This document shows positions 52,912 through 60,314 of a stretch of 64,000 bases of DNA, piece after piece. Every line of letters starts with the position of its first letter. The stretch's first letter is position 1. The stretch spans positions 3,162,319 through 3,226,318 of the forward strand of contig AP018533.1 of the NCBI GenBank assembly GCA_003573975.1. Reading direction: 5' to 3'. Under the pieces are notes generated by a model that had not been told where the DNA came from, made no database searches, and worked only from the letters and a program-made list of their open reading frames with translations. Source of the DNA: Clostridiales bacterium CCNA10. GTDB lineage: Bacteria > Bacillota > Clostridia > Oscillospirales > Oscillospiraceae. The translations under genes were made by a program, and so were the position numbers.

Positions 52912-53421
52912 ATGAATGCAAAAAATATGAATAACATAAAAAAGAGTGAAAGACGTATTTTCAGATATACTCTTGCGGATGCATGGAGAGATACCATTTC
53001 ACAAGTCGAGGTATTGGAAGGCATTGAAAATAAAAACGTTCGATGCCTATATTTTGACAGACCGCATCGTTTTGGCCGCACAAGCAATACGAATGTTGAT
53101 TTCTTTTTTACCACCATCACCCAGGAAGATATTGGGATAATCAAGCATGCAATGCAAAGTCACATCGATATTTTTCAATATAAGGAAATTGAACTCCCAG
53201 TTGTATTAGACGGAGTAATCAATACATTTGAATTTATGTTGGATGAAAATTTCACAAATACAATTACTGCTTATAATATTGGGGCGTTTAGAAAAGATGT
53301 CAATATTGGAATCATCGGAACTCATCCATATAAGGGAAGCACTGTTTTACAGTTATTCGATAAAATTTCAAAGATCCTGTTGGAGCATGGAGTAGACCCA
53401 AAGTACGTTCGAATCAGTTAG
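52912..53421 (+). CDS. AT-rich orphan hypothetical protein
   Basis: A 169-residue soluble protein starting MNAKNMNNIKKSERRIFRY behind AGAGGAAACATC. Composition (many Asn, Ile, Lys, Phe) and low-GC codons contrast strongly with the GC-rich neighbours, indicating recent acquisition. It has alternating strands and helices (V-R-C-L-Y-F-D-R-P, I-F-Q-Y-K-E-I-E-L-P-V-V-L-D). No catalytic motif or membrane segment is seen. It ends 100 bases before tRNA-Leu. Family not recognised. Confidence 0.65.
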   Translation: MNAKNMNNIKKSERRIFRYTLADAWRDTISQVEVLEGIENKNVRCLYFDRPHRFGRTSNTNVDFFFTTITQEDIGIIKHAMQSHIDIFQYKEIELPVVLDGVINTFEFMLDENFTNTITAYNIGAFRKDVNIGIIGTHPYKGSTVLQLFDKISKILLEHGVDPKYVRIS

Positions 53422-53467
53422 AACTTAAGAGAGGCATTTGCTGAGACAACAATTCCGAAAAAATCCA

Positions 53468-53496
53468 TTGACAAATTCTCCTTCTGAATATATAAT
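53468..53496 (+). promoter_or_regulatory. Promoter of tRNA-Leu
   Basis: Consensus TTGACA (53468-53473), a 17-base spacer and TATAAT (53491-53496), 29 bases before the tRNA. Confidence 0.9.
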
Positions 53497-53525
53497 AACA
53501 AGGCGGTTTTAAGAATCGTTGGTTT

Positions 53526-53612
53526 GCGGCTGTGCTGGAATTGGTAGACTGGCAAGCTTGAGGTGCTTGTGTCCGGACGGGCGTACGGGTTCGACTCCCG
53601 TCAGCCGCACCA
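53526..53612 (+). tRNA. tRNA-Leu (GAG)
   Basis: The acceptor stem GCGGCTG pairs with CAGCCGC. The D-arm contains GGAATTGGTAGAC. The anticodon stem CAAGC/GCTTG encloses loop TTGAGGT (anticodon GAG), a long variable arm as in class II tRNAs follows, and the T-arm has GGGTTCGACTCCC. CCA is encoded. Preceded by a consensus promoter and followed by a terminator. Confidence 0.95.
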
Positions 53613-53616
53613 AAAA

Positions 53617-53650
53617 GAAAGACACGACCTAGGCCGTGTCTTTCTTTTTC
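53617..53650 (+). terminator. Terminator of tRNA-Leu
   Basis: GAAAGACACG (53617-53626) pairs with CGTGTCTTTC (53635-53644), followed by TTTTTC. Confidence 0.85.
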
Positions 53651-53693
53651 TTTTGTCGGTGGCCGGCGTCGGCCTTTCTTTTATTTGGTTTGA

Positions 53694-53721
53694 GGATCCC
53701 GCCCTTGGGCGGGATCCTTTT
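53694..53721 (+). terminator. Second hairpin upstream of the MATE gene
   Basis: GGATCCCGCCC (53694-53704) and GGGCGGGATCC (53707-53717), a perfect 11-bp stem with a two-base loop, then TTTT. It backs up the tRNA terminator or attenuates the downstream gene. Confidence 0.6.
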
Positions 53722-53764
53722 CTGAGTCAGTTTATTTGGAAAATATTTGAAATGGAGTGATCCT

Positions 53765-55162
53765 ATGAACGAACCGCGGCCCGCCGCTGAAAACAAAATG
53801 GGCACCATGCCGGTCCCCAAGCTGCTCTTTACCATGTCGATCCCCATGGTCATCTCCATGCTGGTCCAAGCGCTGTACAACGTGGTGGACAGCGTCTTTG
53901 TCGCCAAGCTCAGCGAGGATGCTCTGAACGCCGTCTCCCTGGCCTTCCCGGTACAGAACCTGATGATCTCTGTGGCGGTGGGCACCGGCGTGGGCATCAA
54001 CGCGCTGCTCTCCAAAAGTTTGGGCGAAAAACGGCAGGAACGTGCCAACGCCGCTGCCATGAACGGCCTGTTCCTTGCAGTGGTCAGCTGCCTGGTCTTT
54101 GTGTTTCTCGGCCTGACCTGCTCCCGGGGCTTTTTCCTGATGCAAACCGATCAGCAGACCATTGTGGACTATGGCGCCACCTATATGTCCATCGTCAGCG
54201 TTCTGTCCGGCGGGATGTTCTTACAGATCACCTTTGACCGGGTGCTTCAGGCCACCGGACGCACCGTGTACACCCTGTTCACTCAGGCAGTCGGGGCGGT
54301 CATCAACATCATCCTGGACCCCATACTGATTTTCGGCCTGTTCGGCCTGCCCCGGCTGGAGGTGGCGGGCGCCGCCCTGGCTACGGTGATCGGCCAGTTC
54401 ATCGCTGCAGGACTCTCTCTCTTCTTTAATCTGACCCGCAACCACGACATCCAGTTCCGCTTCCGCGGATTCCGCCCGGACCGGGGCATCATCGCCCGGA
54501 TCTACAGCGTGGGCGTTCCCTCCATCGTCATGTCCTCCATCGGCTCTGTGATGGTGTTCGGCATGAACAAGATCCTGATCTCCTTCACCACCACCGCCAC
54601 CGCGGTGTTTGGCGTCTATTTCAAGCTCCAGTCCTTCATCTTCATGCCGGTATTCGGCCTGAATAACGGCATGGTGCCCATCGTGGCCTACAACTACGGG
54701 GCAGGCCGTCCGGACCGGATCGTCCAGACCATCAAGCTCAGTGTGGCTGCTGCGGTAACTATCATGTTGGCCGGTCTGCTGGCCTTCCAGCTCGCCCCCC
54801 ATATCCTGCTGGACCTGTTCCGGTCGGAGAATGACTCCGGTGATCTGCTGACCATCGGCATCCCAGCCCTGCGGATCATCTCCCTCAGCTTCCTGTTCGC
54901 GGGGTACTCCATTGTGTGCTCTTCGGTGTTCCAGGCGCTGGGACATGGAGTCCTCAGCCTGCTGGTGTCCGTGGTGCGCCAGCTGATGGTCCTGCTGCCG
55001 GTTGCCTTTCTGCTCTCCCGGGCCAGCGGTCTGGCCGCCGTCTGGTGGGCCTTCCCCACCGCAGAGCTGTTCTCTCTGACCCTGTCGACCGTATTCCTGC
55101 GCCGGGTCTACCTGCGGGAGATCAAATTTCTGGCCTCCCACAGTTCCCGCACCCAGCATTGA
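53765..55162 (+). CDS. MATE-family efflux transporter
   Basis: A 465-residue intact MATE exporter with 12 predicted helices. ATG 53765 follows TGGAGTGATCC. Family segments: P-K-L-L-F-T-M-S-I-P-M-V-I-S-M-L-V-Q-A-L-Y-N-V-V-D-S, V-Q-N-L-M-I-S-V-A-V-G-T-G-V-G and M-P-V-F-G-L-N-N-G-M-V-P-I-V-A-Y-N-Y-G. It exports drugs or metabolites by Na+/H+ antiport; substrate unknown. It is monocistronic, between terminators. Confidence 0.93.
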   Translation: MNEPRPAAENKMGTMPVPKLLFTMSIPMVISMLVQALYNVVDSVFVAKLSEDALNAVSLAFPVQNLMISVAVGTGVGINALLSKSLGEKRQERANAAAMNGLFLAVVSCLVFVFLGLTCSRGFFLMQTDQQTIVDYGATYMSIVSVLSGGMFLQITFDRVLQATGRTVYTLFTQAVGAVINIILDPILIFGLFGLPRLEVAGAALATVIGQFIAAGLSLFFNLTRNHDIQFRFRGFRPDRGIIARIYSVGVPSIVMSSIGSVMVFGMNKILISFTTTATAVFGVYFKLQSFIFMPVFGLNNGMVPIVAYNYGAGRPDRIVQTIKLSVAAAVTIMLAGLLAFQLAPHILLDLFRSENDSGDLLTIGIPALRIISLSFLFAGYSIVCSSVFQALGHGVLSLLVSVVRQLMVLLPVAFLLSRASGLAAVWWAFPTAELFSLTLSTVFLRRVYLREIKFLASHSSRTQH

Positions 55163-55166
55163 AAAC

Positions 55167-55211
55167 ACAGCCCACAGAAGCGCATTTCCGCGCAGCTGTG
55201 GGCTGTTTTTA
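55167..55211 (+). terminator. Terminator of the MATE gene
   Basis: ACAGCCCACAG (55167-55177) pairs with CTGTGGGCTGT (55196-55206), followed by a short T-run. Confidence 0.8.
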
Positions 55212-55274
55212 CATTTCAGCAGGCTGGCAGGCTGGTGAGATGGCGGGACTGGTCCGATTTCCCGCATATTTCTC

Positions 55275-55304
55275 TTGAACTGCCCAGTGCGGCTGTGCTA
55301 TACT
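55275..55304 (+). promoter_or_regulatory. Promoter of the mgtE leader
   Basis: TTGAAC (55275-55280), an 18-base spacer and TATACT (55299-55304). It predicts transcription start near 55311, giving a leader of about 345 bases before mgtE. Confidence 0.7.
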
Positions 55305-55311
55305 GGATACA

Positions 55312-55612
55312 ATGATTTGACGGGCCGCAGGAGCGGCCCGCCCACCTGCCGGACCCTGTCCGGCGCGCCTCCGAAGAGTGGAAAATCCACCGGAAATCAA
55401 AGGAGCAGGAAGGATGTGGAACCTCATGGAAGGCCGAAGTCGCCACCGGGACACGCAGAAGCGCTGTCACGAACGGGAGGCCGTGGAGCCGGAACCGGGA
55501 GGTTCCAGCAGCCCCGGCAGGATTTGAGCGCAGGGAGGGGACGGCGGTCCCGCCCTTCCGTCTGCCGTCCGCTCGTAACAGCCACAGGTGCGGCGCGCCC
55601 TGTGGTTTTTTT
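55312..55612 (+). ncRNA. Structured mgtE leader RNA ending in a terminator (candidate riboswitch)
   Basis: About 300 bases with consecutive stems: 55321-55328/55333-55340, GCCGGAC/GTCCGGC (55348-55364), GTGGA/TCCAC (55378-55390), GGAACC/GGTTCC (55491-55506) and GGACGGC/GCCGTCC (55539-55545/55564-55570). It ends in CCACAGG/CCTGTGG (55582-55605) plus seven T's. This is the layout of a transcription-attenuating riboswitch, and the downstream gene is a magnesium transporter. I cannot match it to the M-box or another class I know by conserved core, so the ligand is unassigned. Confidence 0.6.
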
Positions 55613-55657
55613 GTGTCCCGCTTTCACTGCTGAAACAGATCGAAGGGGGAGAGCATC

Positions 55658-57028
55658 ATGCATGAAAATTACGATCTGGAGCAGCTGATGGAGCTGGTCC
55701 AGACCCGGCAGTTCCGCAGGCTGCGGGAGCTGCTGGTCAATATGAACGAGGTGGACATCGCCGAATTTCTGGATGAGCTGGGGCCGGAGGAGACGGTCCT
55801 GGTGTTCCGTCTGCTGCCCAAGGAGGTAGCGGCGGAGGTGTTTACCGAACTGGAGGACTCCGACGACCAGGAGCGCCTCATCAACGCCCTCAGCGACAAG
55901 GAGCTGCGGGAGGTTCTGGACGAGCTGTATCTGGACGACACGGTGGACCTGATCGAGGATATGCCCGCCAACCTGGTCTCCAGAATCCTGCGGAACACCG
56001 ACTCCACCACCCGCAGCCAGATCAACCAGCTGCTGAACTACCCCAAAGACTCCGCCGGGTCCATTATGACCACGGAGTACGTCTATCTCCACCCCAACGC
56101 CACGGTGGAGGAGTCCTTCGCCCGCATCCGCAAGGTGGGCATGGACAAGGAGACCATCTACACCTGCTATGTCACCCAGAACCGTGTGCTGCTGGGGGTG
56201 GTCACGGTGCGGCGGATGCTCCTGTCCAGCTATGAGACCCGCATCGGTGACATCATGGAGACCAACGTCCTGTCCGTCAACACCCATGAGGACAAGGAGG
56301 ACGTGTCCCAGCTGCTGAACAAGTACGACCTGTCCGCCCTGCCGGTGGTGGACGCGGAGAACCGCCTGGTGGGCATCATCACCTTCGACGACGCCATGGA
56401 CGTCATCGAGGAGGAGACCACCGAGGACTTCGAAAAAATGGCGGCCATCCTGCCCTCGGACAAGCCCTATCTCAAGACCGGCGTGTTTGAGACCTGGCGC
56501 TCCCGCATCCCTTGGCTGATGCTGCTCATGCTGTCGGCCACCTTCACCGGCATCATCATCACCAGCTTTGAGTCCGCGCTGGCCGCCTGTGTGGTGCTCA
56601 CCTCCTTTATCCCCATGCTGTCGGGCACCGGAGGAAACTCCGGCTCCCAGTCATCCGTAGCGGTTATCCGCGCCCTGTCCCTGGGGGAGATCGAGTTCTC
56701 AGACATGGCCGCGGTGGTGTGGAAGGAGATCCGGGTGTCGGTGCTGTGCGGCCTGTGCCTGGCGGTGGCCAACTTTGCGAAAATGATGTTGGTGGACCAC
56801 TGGCTGATGCACAACCCGGAGGTCACCCCTATGGTGGCCCTGGTGGTCTGCCTCACCCTGGTGTTCACTGTGCTGTGTGCCAAGGTGGTGGGCTGCACCC
56901 TGCCCATGGTGGCGGAAAAGATCGGCATCGACCCGGCGGTCATGGCCTCTCCCTTCATCACCACCATCGTGGACGCCCTCTCCCTGCTGATCTACTTCTT
57001 CTTTGCCACCCGGCTGCTTGCCCTGTGA
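55658..57028 (+). CDS. mgtE: Magnesium transporter MgtE
   Basis: A 456-residue Mg2+ channel/transporter. Domain order: an N-terminal helical domain (1-130, with D-I-A-E-F-L-D-E-L and L-P-K-E-V-A-A-E-V-F), two CBS domains (about 135-260, ending L-V-G-I-I-T-F-D-D-A-M-D-V-I), a connecting helix and five membrane helices (about 285-455) including P-M-L-S-G-T-G-G-N-S-G-S-Q-S. The N and CBS domains sense cytosolic Mg2+ and gate the pore. The start follows GGGGGAG. Expression is probably controlled by the leader RNA. Confidence 0.95.
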   Translation: MHENYDLEQLMELVQTRQFRRLRELLVNMNEVDIAEFLDELGPEETVLVFRLLPKEVAAEVFTELEDSDDQERLINALSDKELREVLDELYLDDTVDLIEDMPANLVSRILRNTDSTTRSQINQLLNYPKDSAGSIMTTEYVYLHPNATVEESFARIRKVGMDKETIYTCYVTQNRVLLGVVTVRRMLLSSYETRIGDIMETNVLSVNTHEDKEDVSQLLNKYDLSALPVVDAENRLVGIITFDDAMDVIEEETTEDFEKMAAILPSDKPYLKTGVFETWRSRIPWLMLLMLSATFTGIIITSFESALAACVVLTSFIPMLSGTGGNSGSQSSVAVIRALSLGEIEFSDMAAVVWKEIRVSVLCGLCLAVANFAKMMLVDHWLMHNPEVTPMVALVVCLTLVFTVLCAKVVGCTLPMVAEKIGIDPAVMASPFITTIVDALSLLIYFFFATRLLAL

Positions 57029-57948
57029 GCCGCCGTCTGGAGCTGCCTGTGGGGCCGGAGCTGGCGGGGATCCGGGTGGACACCCTGCTGAAACGGCATC
57101 TGGGCCTGTCCGGAACGGTAGTCCGCCGGATCAAGTGGCTGTCCGATGGTATCCTGGTGGATGGCCGGCGGGTGAATACCCGGTACGCCCCCCGGGCGGG
57201 GGAGGTGTTGTCCGTCTGCCTGTCTGACCCGGAGCGGCGCAGCGGGATCGTGCCCGCCCCCGGGCCTCTGGACATCGTCTATGAGGACCCGGACCTTCTG
57301 GTGCTGAACAAGGCCTCCGGCGTGGCGGTCCACCCCGGTCCCGGGCACTACAACGATACGATCGGTAATTTTGTTCTGCATTATTACGATTCAAGGAGTG
57401 AGGAGGGCGATTTCCACCCGGTCCACCGTCTGGACCGCGGGACTTCCGGCCTGATGGTGGTGGCCCGCCATCCCCACGCCCAGGAGATCCTGAAGAGGCA
57501 GCTGCACACAGCGGACTTCCACCGCACTTATCTGGCGGTGTGTGAGGGCGCGCCGGAGCCGCCCGCCGGGACAGTGGACGCCCCTCTGGGTCCCCGGGAG
57601 GGCTCGCTGGTGGAGCAGTGCGTCCGCCCGGACGGGAAGCCGGCCCGCACCCGGTACGAGACAATACGGCAGGCAGAGGCTGTTTCCCTGCTCCGTCTGA
57701 AGCTGGAGACCGGGCGAACTCACCAGATCCGGGTCCATCTCGCCTGGCTGGGCCATCCCCTGGTGGGGGACTTCCTCTATGGCCGGGAGGATCCGGGGTT
57801 GATCCGGCGGCCTGCCCTGCACTCTGCGGAGCTCTCCTTCCGCCACCCCATCACCGGGAAGCGGCTGTCCTTTTCCCAGCCCCTCCCGGAAGATATGGCG
57901 GCCCTTTTGGAGGGCCTCCCACCATCCGCCGCAGTTTCCTCCCGCTGA
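57025..57948 (+). CDS. RluA-family pseudouridine synthase
   Basis: A 307-residue enzyme that isomerises uridine in RNA. Residues 1-75 resemble an S4-like RNA-binding segment. The catalytic motif is H134-R-L-D137-R-G-T-S-G with D137 as nucleophile, and T-G-R-T-H-Q-I-R-V-H-L and H-S-A-E-L-S-F-R-H-P follow. The start is GTG 57025, overlapping the mgtE stop (GTGA), so translation is coupled to mgtE; there is no clear ribosome-binding site. The target site in rRNA or tRNA cannot be assigned. Confidence 0.88.
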   Translation: MSRRLELPVGPELAGIRVDTLLKRHLGLSGTVVRRIKWLSDGILVDGRRVNTRYAPRAGEVLSVCLSDPERRSGIVPAPGPLDIVYEDPDLLVLNKASGVAVHPGPGHYNDTIGNFVLHYYDSRSEEGDFHPVHRLDRGTSGLMVVARHPHAQEILKRQLHTADFHRTYLAVCEGAPEPPAGTVDAPLGPREGSLVEQCVRPDGKPARTRYETIRQAEAVSLLRLKLETGRTHQIRVHLAWLGHPLVGDFLYGREDPGLIRRPALHSAELSFRHPITGKRLSFSQPLPEDMAALLEGLPPSAAVSSR

Positions 57949-57988
57949 ACATATCAACACAATGGAGACCGGGGGGCCTATCGCCGGT

Positions 57989-58150
57989 TTAGCAGCCCCC
58001 TTCCCAGTTCACACATACCGCCCCATCAGAGTCATCCCACAGGCTTTCGTACACTTCGCTTCCATGATATTCCTCAATGATATGAAACAGCGCCGGAAAA
58101 TTTCCGAACAGGCAATTTTCCAGCGCTGTTTTTAAACGCAGTGGGGCGGC
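57989..58150 (-). pseudogene. Possible gene remnant
   Basis: On the minus strand a frame without an obvious start codon encodes a protein-like tail ending L-F-H-I-I-E-E-Y-H-G-S-E-V and W-D-D-S-D-G-A-V-C-V-N-W-E-G-G-C before TAA at 57989-57991. It overlaps the terminator after the transketolase genes. It may be the 3' end of a lost gene. Weak evidence: composition only. Confidence 0.3.
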
Positions 58151-58170
58151 CCCGGAAGGGACCGCCCCAC
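58141..58170 (-). terminator. Terminator of the split transketolase genes
   Basis: GTGGGGCGG (58141-58149) pairs with CCGCCCCAC (58162-58170), with further inner pairing CCC/GGG. It lies 14 bases after the stop. The following T-run on the minus strand is weak. Confidence 0.65.
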
Positions 58171-58183
58171 TTGCTCCACAGGA

Positions 58184-59125
58184 TCACTTACAAAATTCTT
58201 TCGCCACTTCCACGATATGCTCCGCGGACAGGCCGAACTGCTTCAGCAGCGCGGCGGCGGGGCCGGAGTGCCCGAACTCGTCGTTGACGCCGATGCGGCG
58301 CACGGGGACGGGGCACTGCTCGCTCAGGCAGGCGCACACGGCCTCGCCCAGGCCGCCGATGACGGAGTGCTCCTCACAGGTGATGATTTTTCCGCACTCC
58401 CGGGCGGCCTTGACCACCAGCTCCTCGTCCAGGGGCTTGATGGTGCAGATGTTGATGACCCGGGCGGAGATTCCCGCCTCAGCCAGAGTCTTGGCGGCCT
58501 CCACAGCCTCCGCCACCATCAGTCCGGTGGCAATGATGGCCACGTCACTGCCGTCCCGCAGCACCTCGCCCTTGCCGATCTCAAACCGGAAGCTCTCCTC
58601 CTCGTGAAGTACGGGCACGGCCAGGCGGCCGAAGCGCAGGTAGACGGGGCCCTGGTGGGCATAGGCGGCCTTGACTGCGGCCTTGGCCTCCACATCGTCC
58701 GCGGGGGACATGACCACCATGCCGGGAATGGACCGCATCAGGGCAAAATCCTCGCAGCACTGGTGGGAAGCGCCGTCCTCCCCCACGGAGATGCCGCCGT
58801 GGGTGGCCCCGATCTTCACGTTCAGGTGGGGGTAGCCGATGGAGTTGCGGATCTGCTCAAAGGCCCGCCCGGCGGCGAACATGGCAAAGCTGGAGGCAAA
58901 CACCACCATGCCCATGGAGGCCGCGCCGGCGGCCACCGCCATCATATTGCCCTCGGCAATGCCGCAGTTGAAGTGCCGGTCGGGATAGGCCTTCTTGAAC
59001 ACGCCGGTCTTGGTGGAGCCGGCCAGATCGGCGTCAAAGACGATCAGGTCGTCATGCTCCGCGCCCAGCTCCTTCAGGGCGTTCCCGTAGCTCTCACGGG
59101 TCGCGATCTTTTTCACATCCGCCAT
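58184..59125 (-). CDS. Transketolase, C-terminal subunit
   Basis: A 313-residue subunit with the pyrimidine-binding and C-terminal domains of transketolase: F-D-A-D-L-A-G-S-T, G-I-A-E-G-N-M (catalytic Glu region), H-x-G-I-S-V-G-E-D-G-A-S-H-Q and G-L-G-E-A-V. It moves two-carbon ketol units in the pentose phosphate pathway with thiamine diphosphate, together with the N-terminal subunit encoded one base upstream. The split form is common in Clostridia and archaea. The GGAGGCGATGTAAG start signal overlaps the previous gene. Confidence 0.93.
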   Translation of the reverse strand: MADVKKIATRESYGNALKELGAEHDDLIVFDADLAGSTKTGVFKKAYPDRHFNCGIAEGNMMAVAAGAASMGMVVFASSFAMFAAGRAFEQIRNSIGYPHLNVKIGATHGGISVGEDGASHQCCEDFALMRSIPGMVVMSPADDVEAKAAVKAAYAHQGPVYLRFGRLAVPVLHEEESFRFEIGKGEVLRDGSDVAIIATGLMVAEAVEAAKTLAEAGISARVINICTIKPLDEELVVKAARECGKIITCEEHSVIGGLGEAVCACLSEQCPVPVRRIGVNDEFGHSGPAAALLKQFGLSAEHIVEVAKEFCK

Positions 59126-59126
59126 C

Positions 59127-59972
59127 TTACATCGCCTCCACTTCCGCCAGCTGAGCGCTGAGCTCCTTCATGGCGATCTCATATTCCTCGTCGTTGGGGG
59201 CCTTGCCGTGCCAGCCGGCCTGGTTCTCCATGAAGCTGACGCCCTTGCCCTTGGTAGTCTTCATCACAATGGCAAAGGGGACGCCCTTGGTCTCCCGGGC
59301 CTTGGTGAAGGCGGCCTCGATCTGCTCAAAATCATGGCCGTCGATCTCCGCCACCTCAAAGCCGAAGGCGCGCAGCTTCTCCGGGATGGGATAGGGGCTC
59401 ATCACGTCGGCCACGTTGCCGTCGATCTGAAGGCCGTTGTTGTCGATGATGACACACAGGTTGTCCAGCTTATAGTGGTGGGCGAACATCATGGCCTCCC
59501 ACACCTGGCCCTCCTGGATCTCGCCGTCGCCCAACAGGGTGTACACCCGGCTGGACTTGCCCTGCTGCCGGGCCGCCAGCGCCATGCCGCAGGCGGCGGA
59601 CACCCCCTGCCCCAGCGATCCGGTGGACATATCCACGCCGGGCACTGTGTTCATGTTGGGATGACCCTGGAGATAGCTGCCAATATGCCGCAGCGTCAGC
59701 AGGTCCTCCTCCGGGAAAAAGCCCCGGAGCGCCAGCGCCGCATACAGGCCGGGGGCGGTGTGACCCTTGGACAGCACAAAGCGGTCCCGGTCCGCCCAGT
59801 TTGGATCCTTGGGATCCACGTTCAGTTCCTTGCAGTACAGATAGGTAAACAGATCTGCGGCGGACAGGCTCCCGCCGGGATGGCCGGCCTTCGCGGCGTG
59901 GGTCCCCTTGATCACTCCCATGCGCACCTTACAGGCCGCGGCCATCAGTTGCTTCTTTTCGTTGGCTGTCAT
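59127..59972 (-). CDS. Transketolase, N-terminal subunit
   Basis: A 281-residue subunit with the thiamine diphosphate domain: G-H-P-G-G-S-L-S-A near residue 27, D-R-F-V-L-S-K-G-H, and the ThDP motif G-D-G-E-I-Q-E-G-Q-V-W-E-A with I-I-D-N-N-G-L-Q. ATG 59972 (MTANEKKQLM) follows GAAGGAGTATGCT. It is adjacent to, and needs, the C-terminal subunit. A promoter is visible at 60060-60088. Confidence 0.93.
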   Translation of the reverse strand: MTANEKKQLMAAACKVRMGVIKGTHAAKAGHPGGSLSAADLFTYLYCKELNVDPKDPNWADRDRFVLSKGHTAPGLYAALALRGFFPEEDLLTLRHIGSYLQGHPNMNTVPGVDMSTGSLGQGVSAACGMALAARQQGKSSRVYTLLGDGEIQEGQVWEAMMFAHHYKLDNLCVIIDNNGLQIDGNVADVMSPYPIPEKLRAFGFEVAEIDGHDFEQIEAAFTKARETKGVPFAIVMKTTKGKGVSFMENQAGWHGKAPNDEEYEIAMKELSAQLAEVEAM

Positions 59973-60059
59973 AGCATACTCCTTCTCTGACCTCCCGCGA
60001 AAGCGCGGGGGAAATATCCAGGCCGCCCCCGGAAAAGGCGGTGTTCTGTTCTGCCCTCC

Positions 60060-60088
60060 ATTATAAGACAAGCACAGAAAAACTGCAA
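60060..60088 (-). promoter_or_regulatory. Promoter of the transketolase genes
   Basis: On the minus strand, TTGCAG (60083-60088), a 17-base spacer and TATAAT (60060-60065), about 90 bases before the N-subunit start. Confidence 0.75.
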
Positions 60089-60235
60089 GAGGCGCCCCGG
60101 ATTTCCCAAAAGATTTGACAGGACAGACAGGAAAGCCGACTCTTGGTTTCTAATGCCGGAACAAACGAGGCAGATCCTGCCTTCCATGTACCGCCCACAA
60201 GAAGCCAAAGCAGCTCCGGTCCACCAAAAAAATAA

Positions 60236-60264
60236 CTGGGGACCGCCATACCAGCGGTCCCCAG
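60236..60264 (-). terminator. Terminator of the EF-G paralogue
   Basis: CTGGGGACCGC (60236-60246) pairs with GCGGTCCCCAG (60254-60264). On the minus strand TTATTTTTTT follows. Confidence 0.88.
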
Positions 60265-60314
60265 TGCTACACATTGGTCCAATTTAGGCTTCCCTGTGCT
60301 CTCTGTTCTTCCGC

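Noticed and set aside
55312..55612. M-box or cobalamin riboswitch assignment for the mgtE leader
   Set aside because: The conserved cores I know for these classes could not be found; naming a class would be a guess.
55275..55688. Plus-strand frame of 137 codons before mgtE
   Set aside because: It lies within the structured leader RNA, is extremely Pro/Arg/Gly-rich and crosses the terminator; the leader interpretation explains the sequence better.
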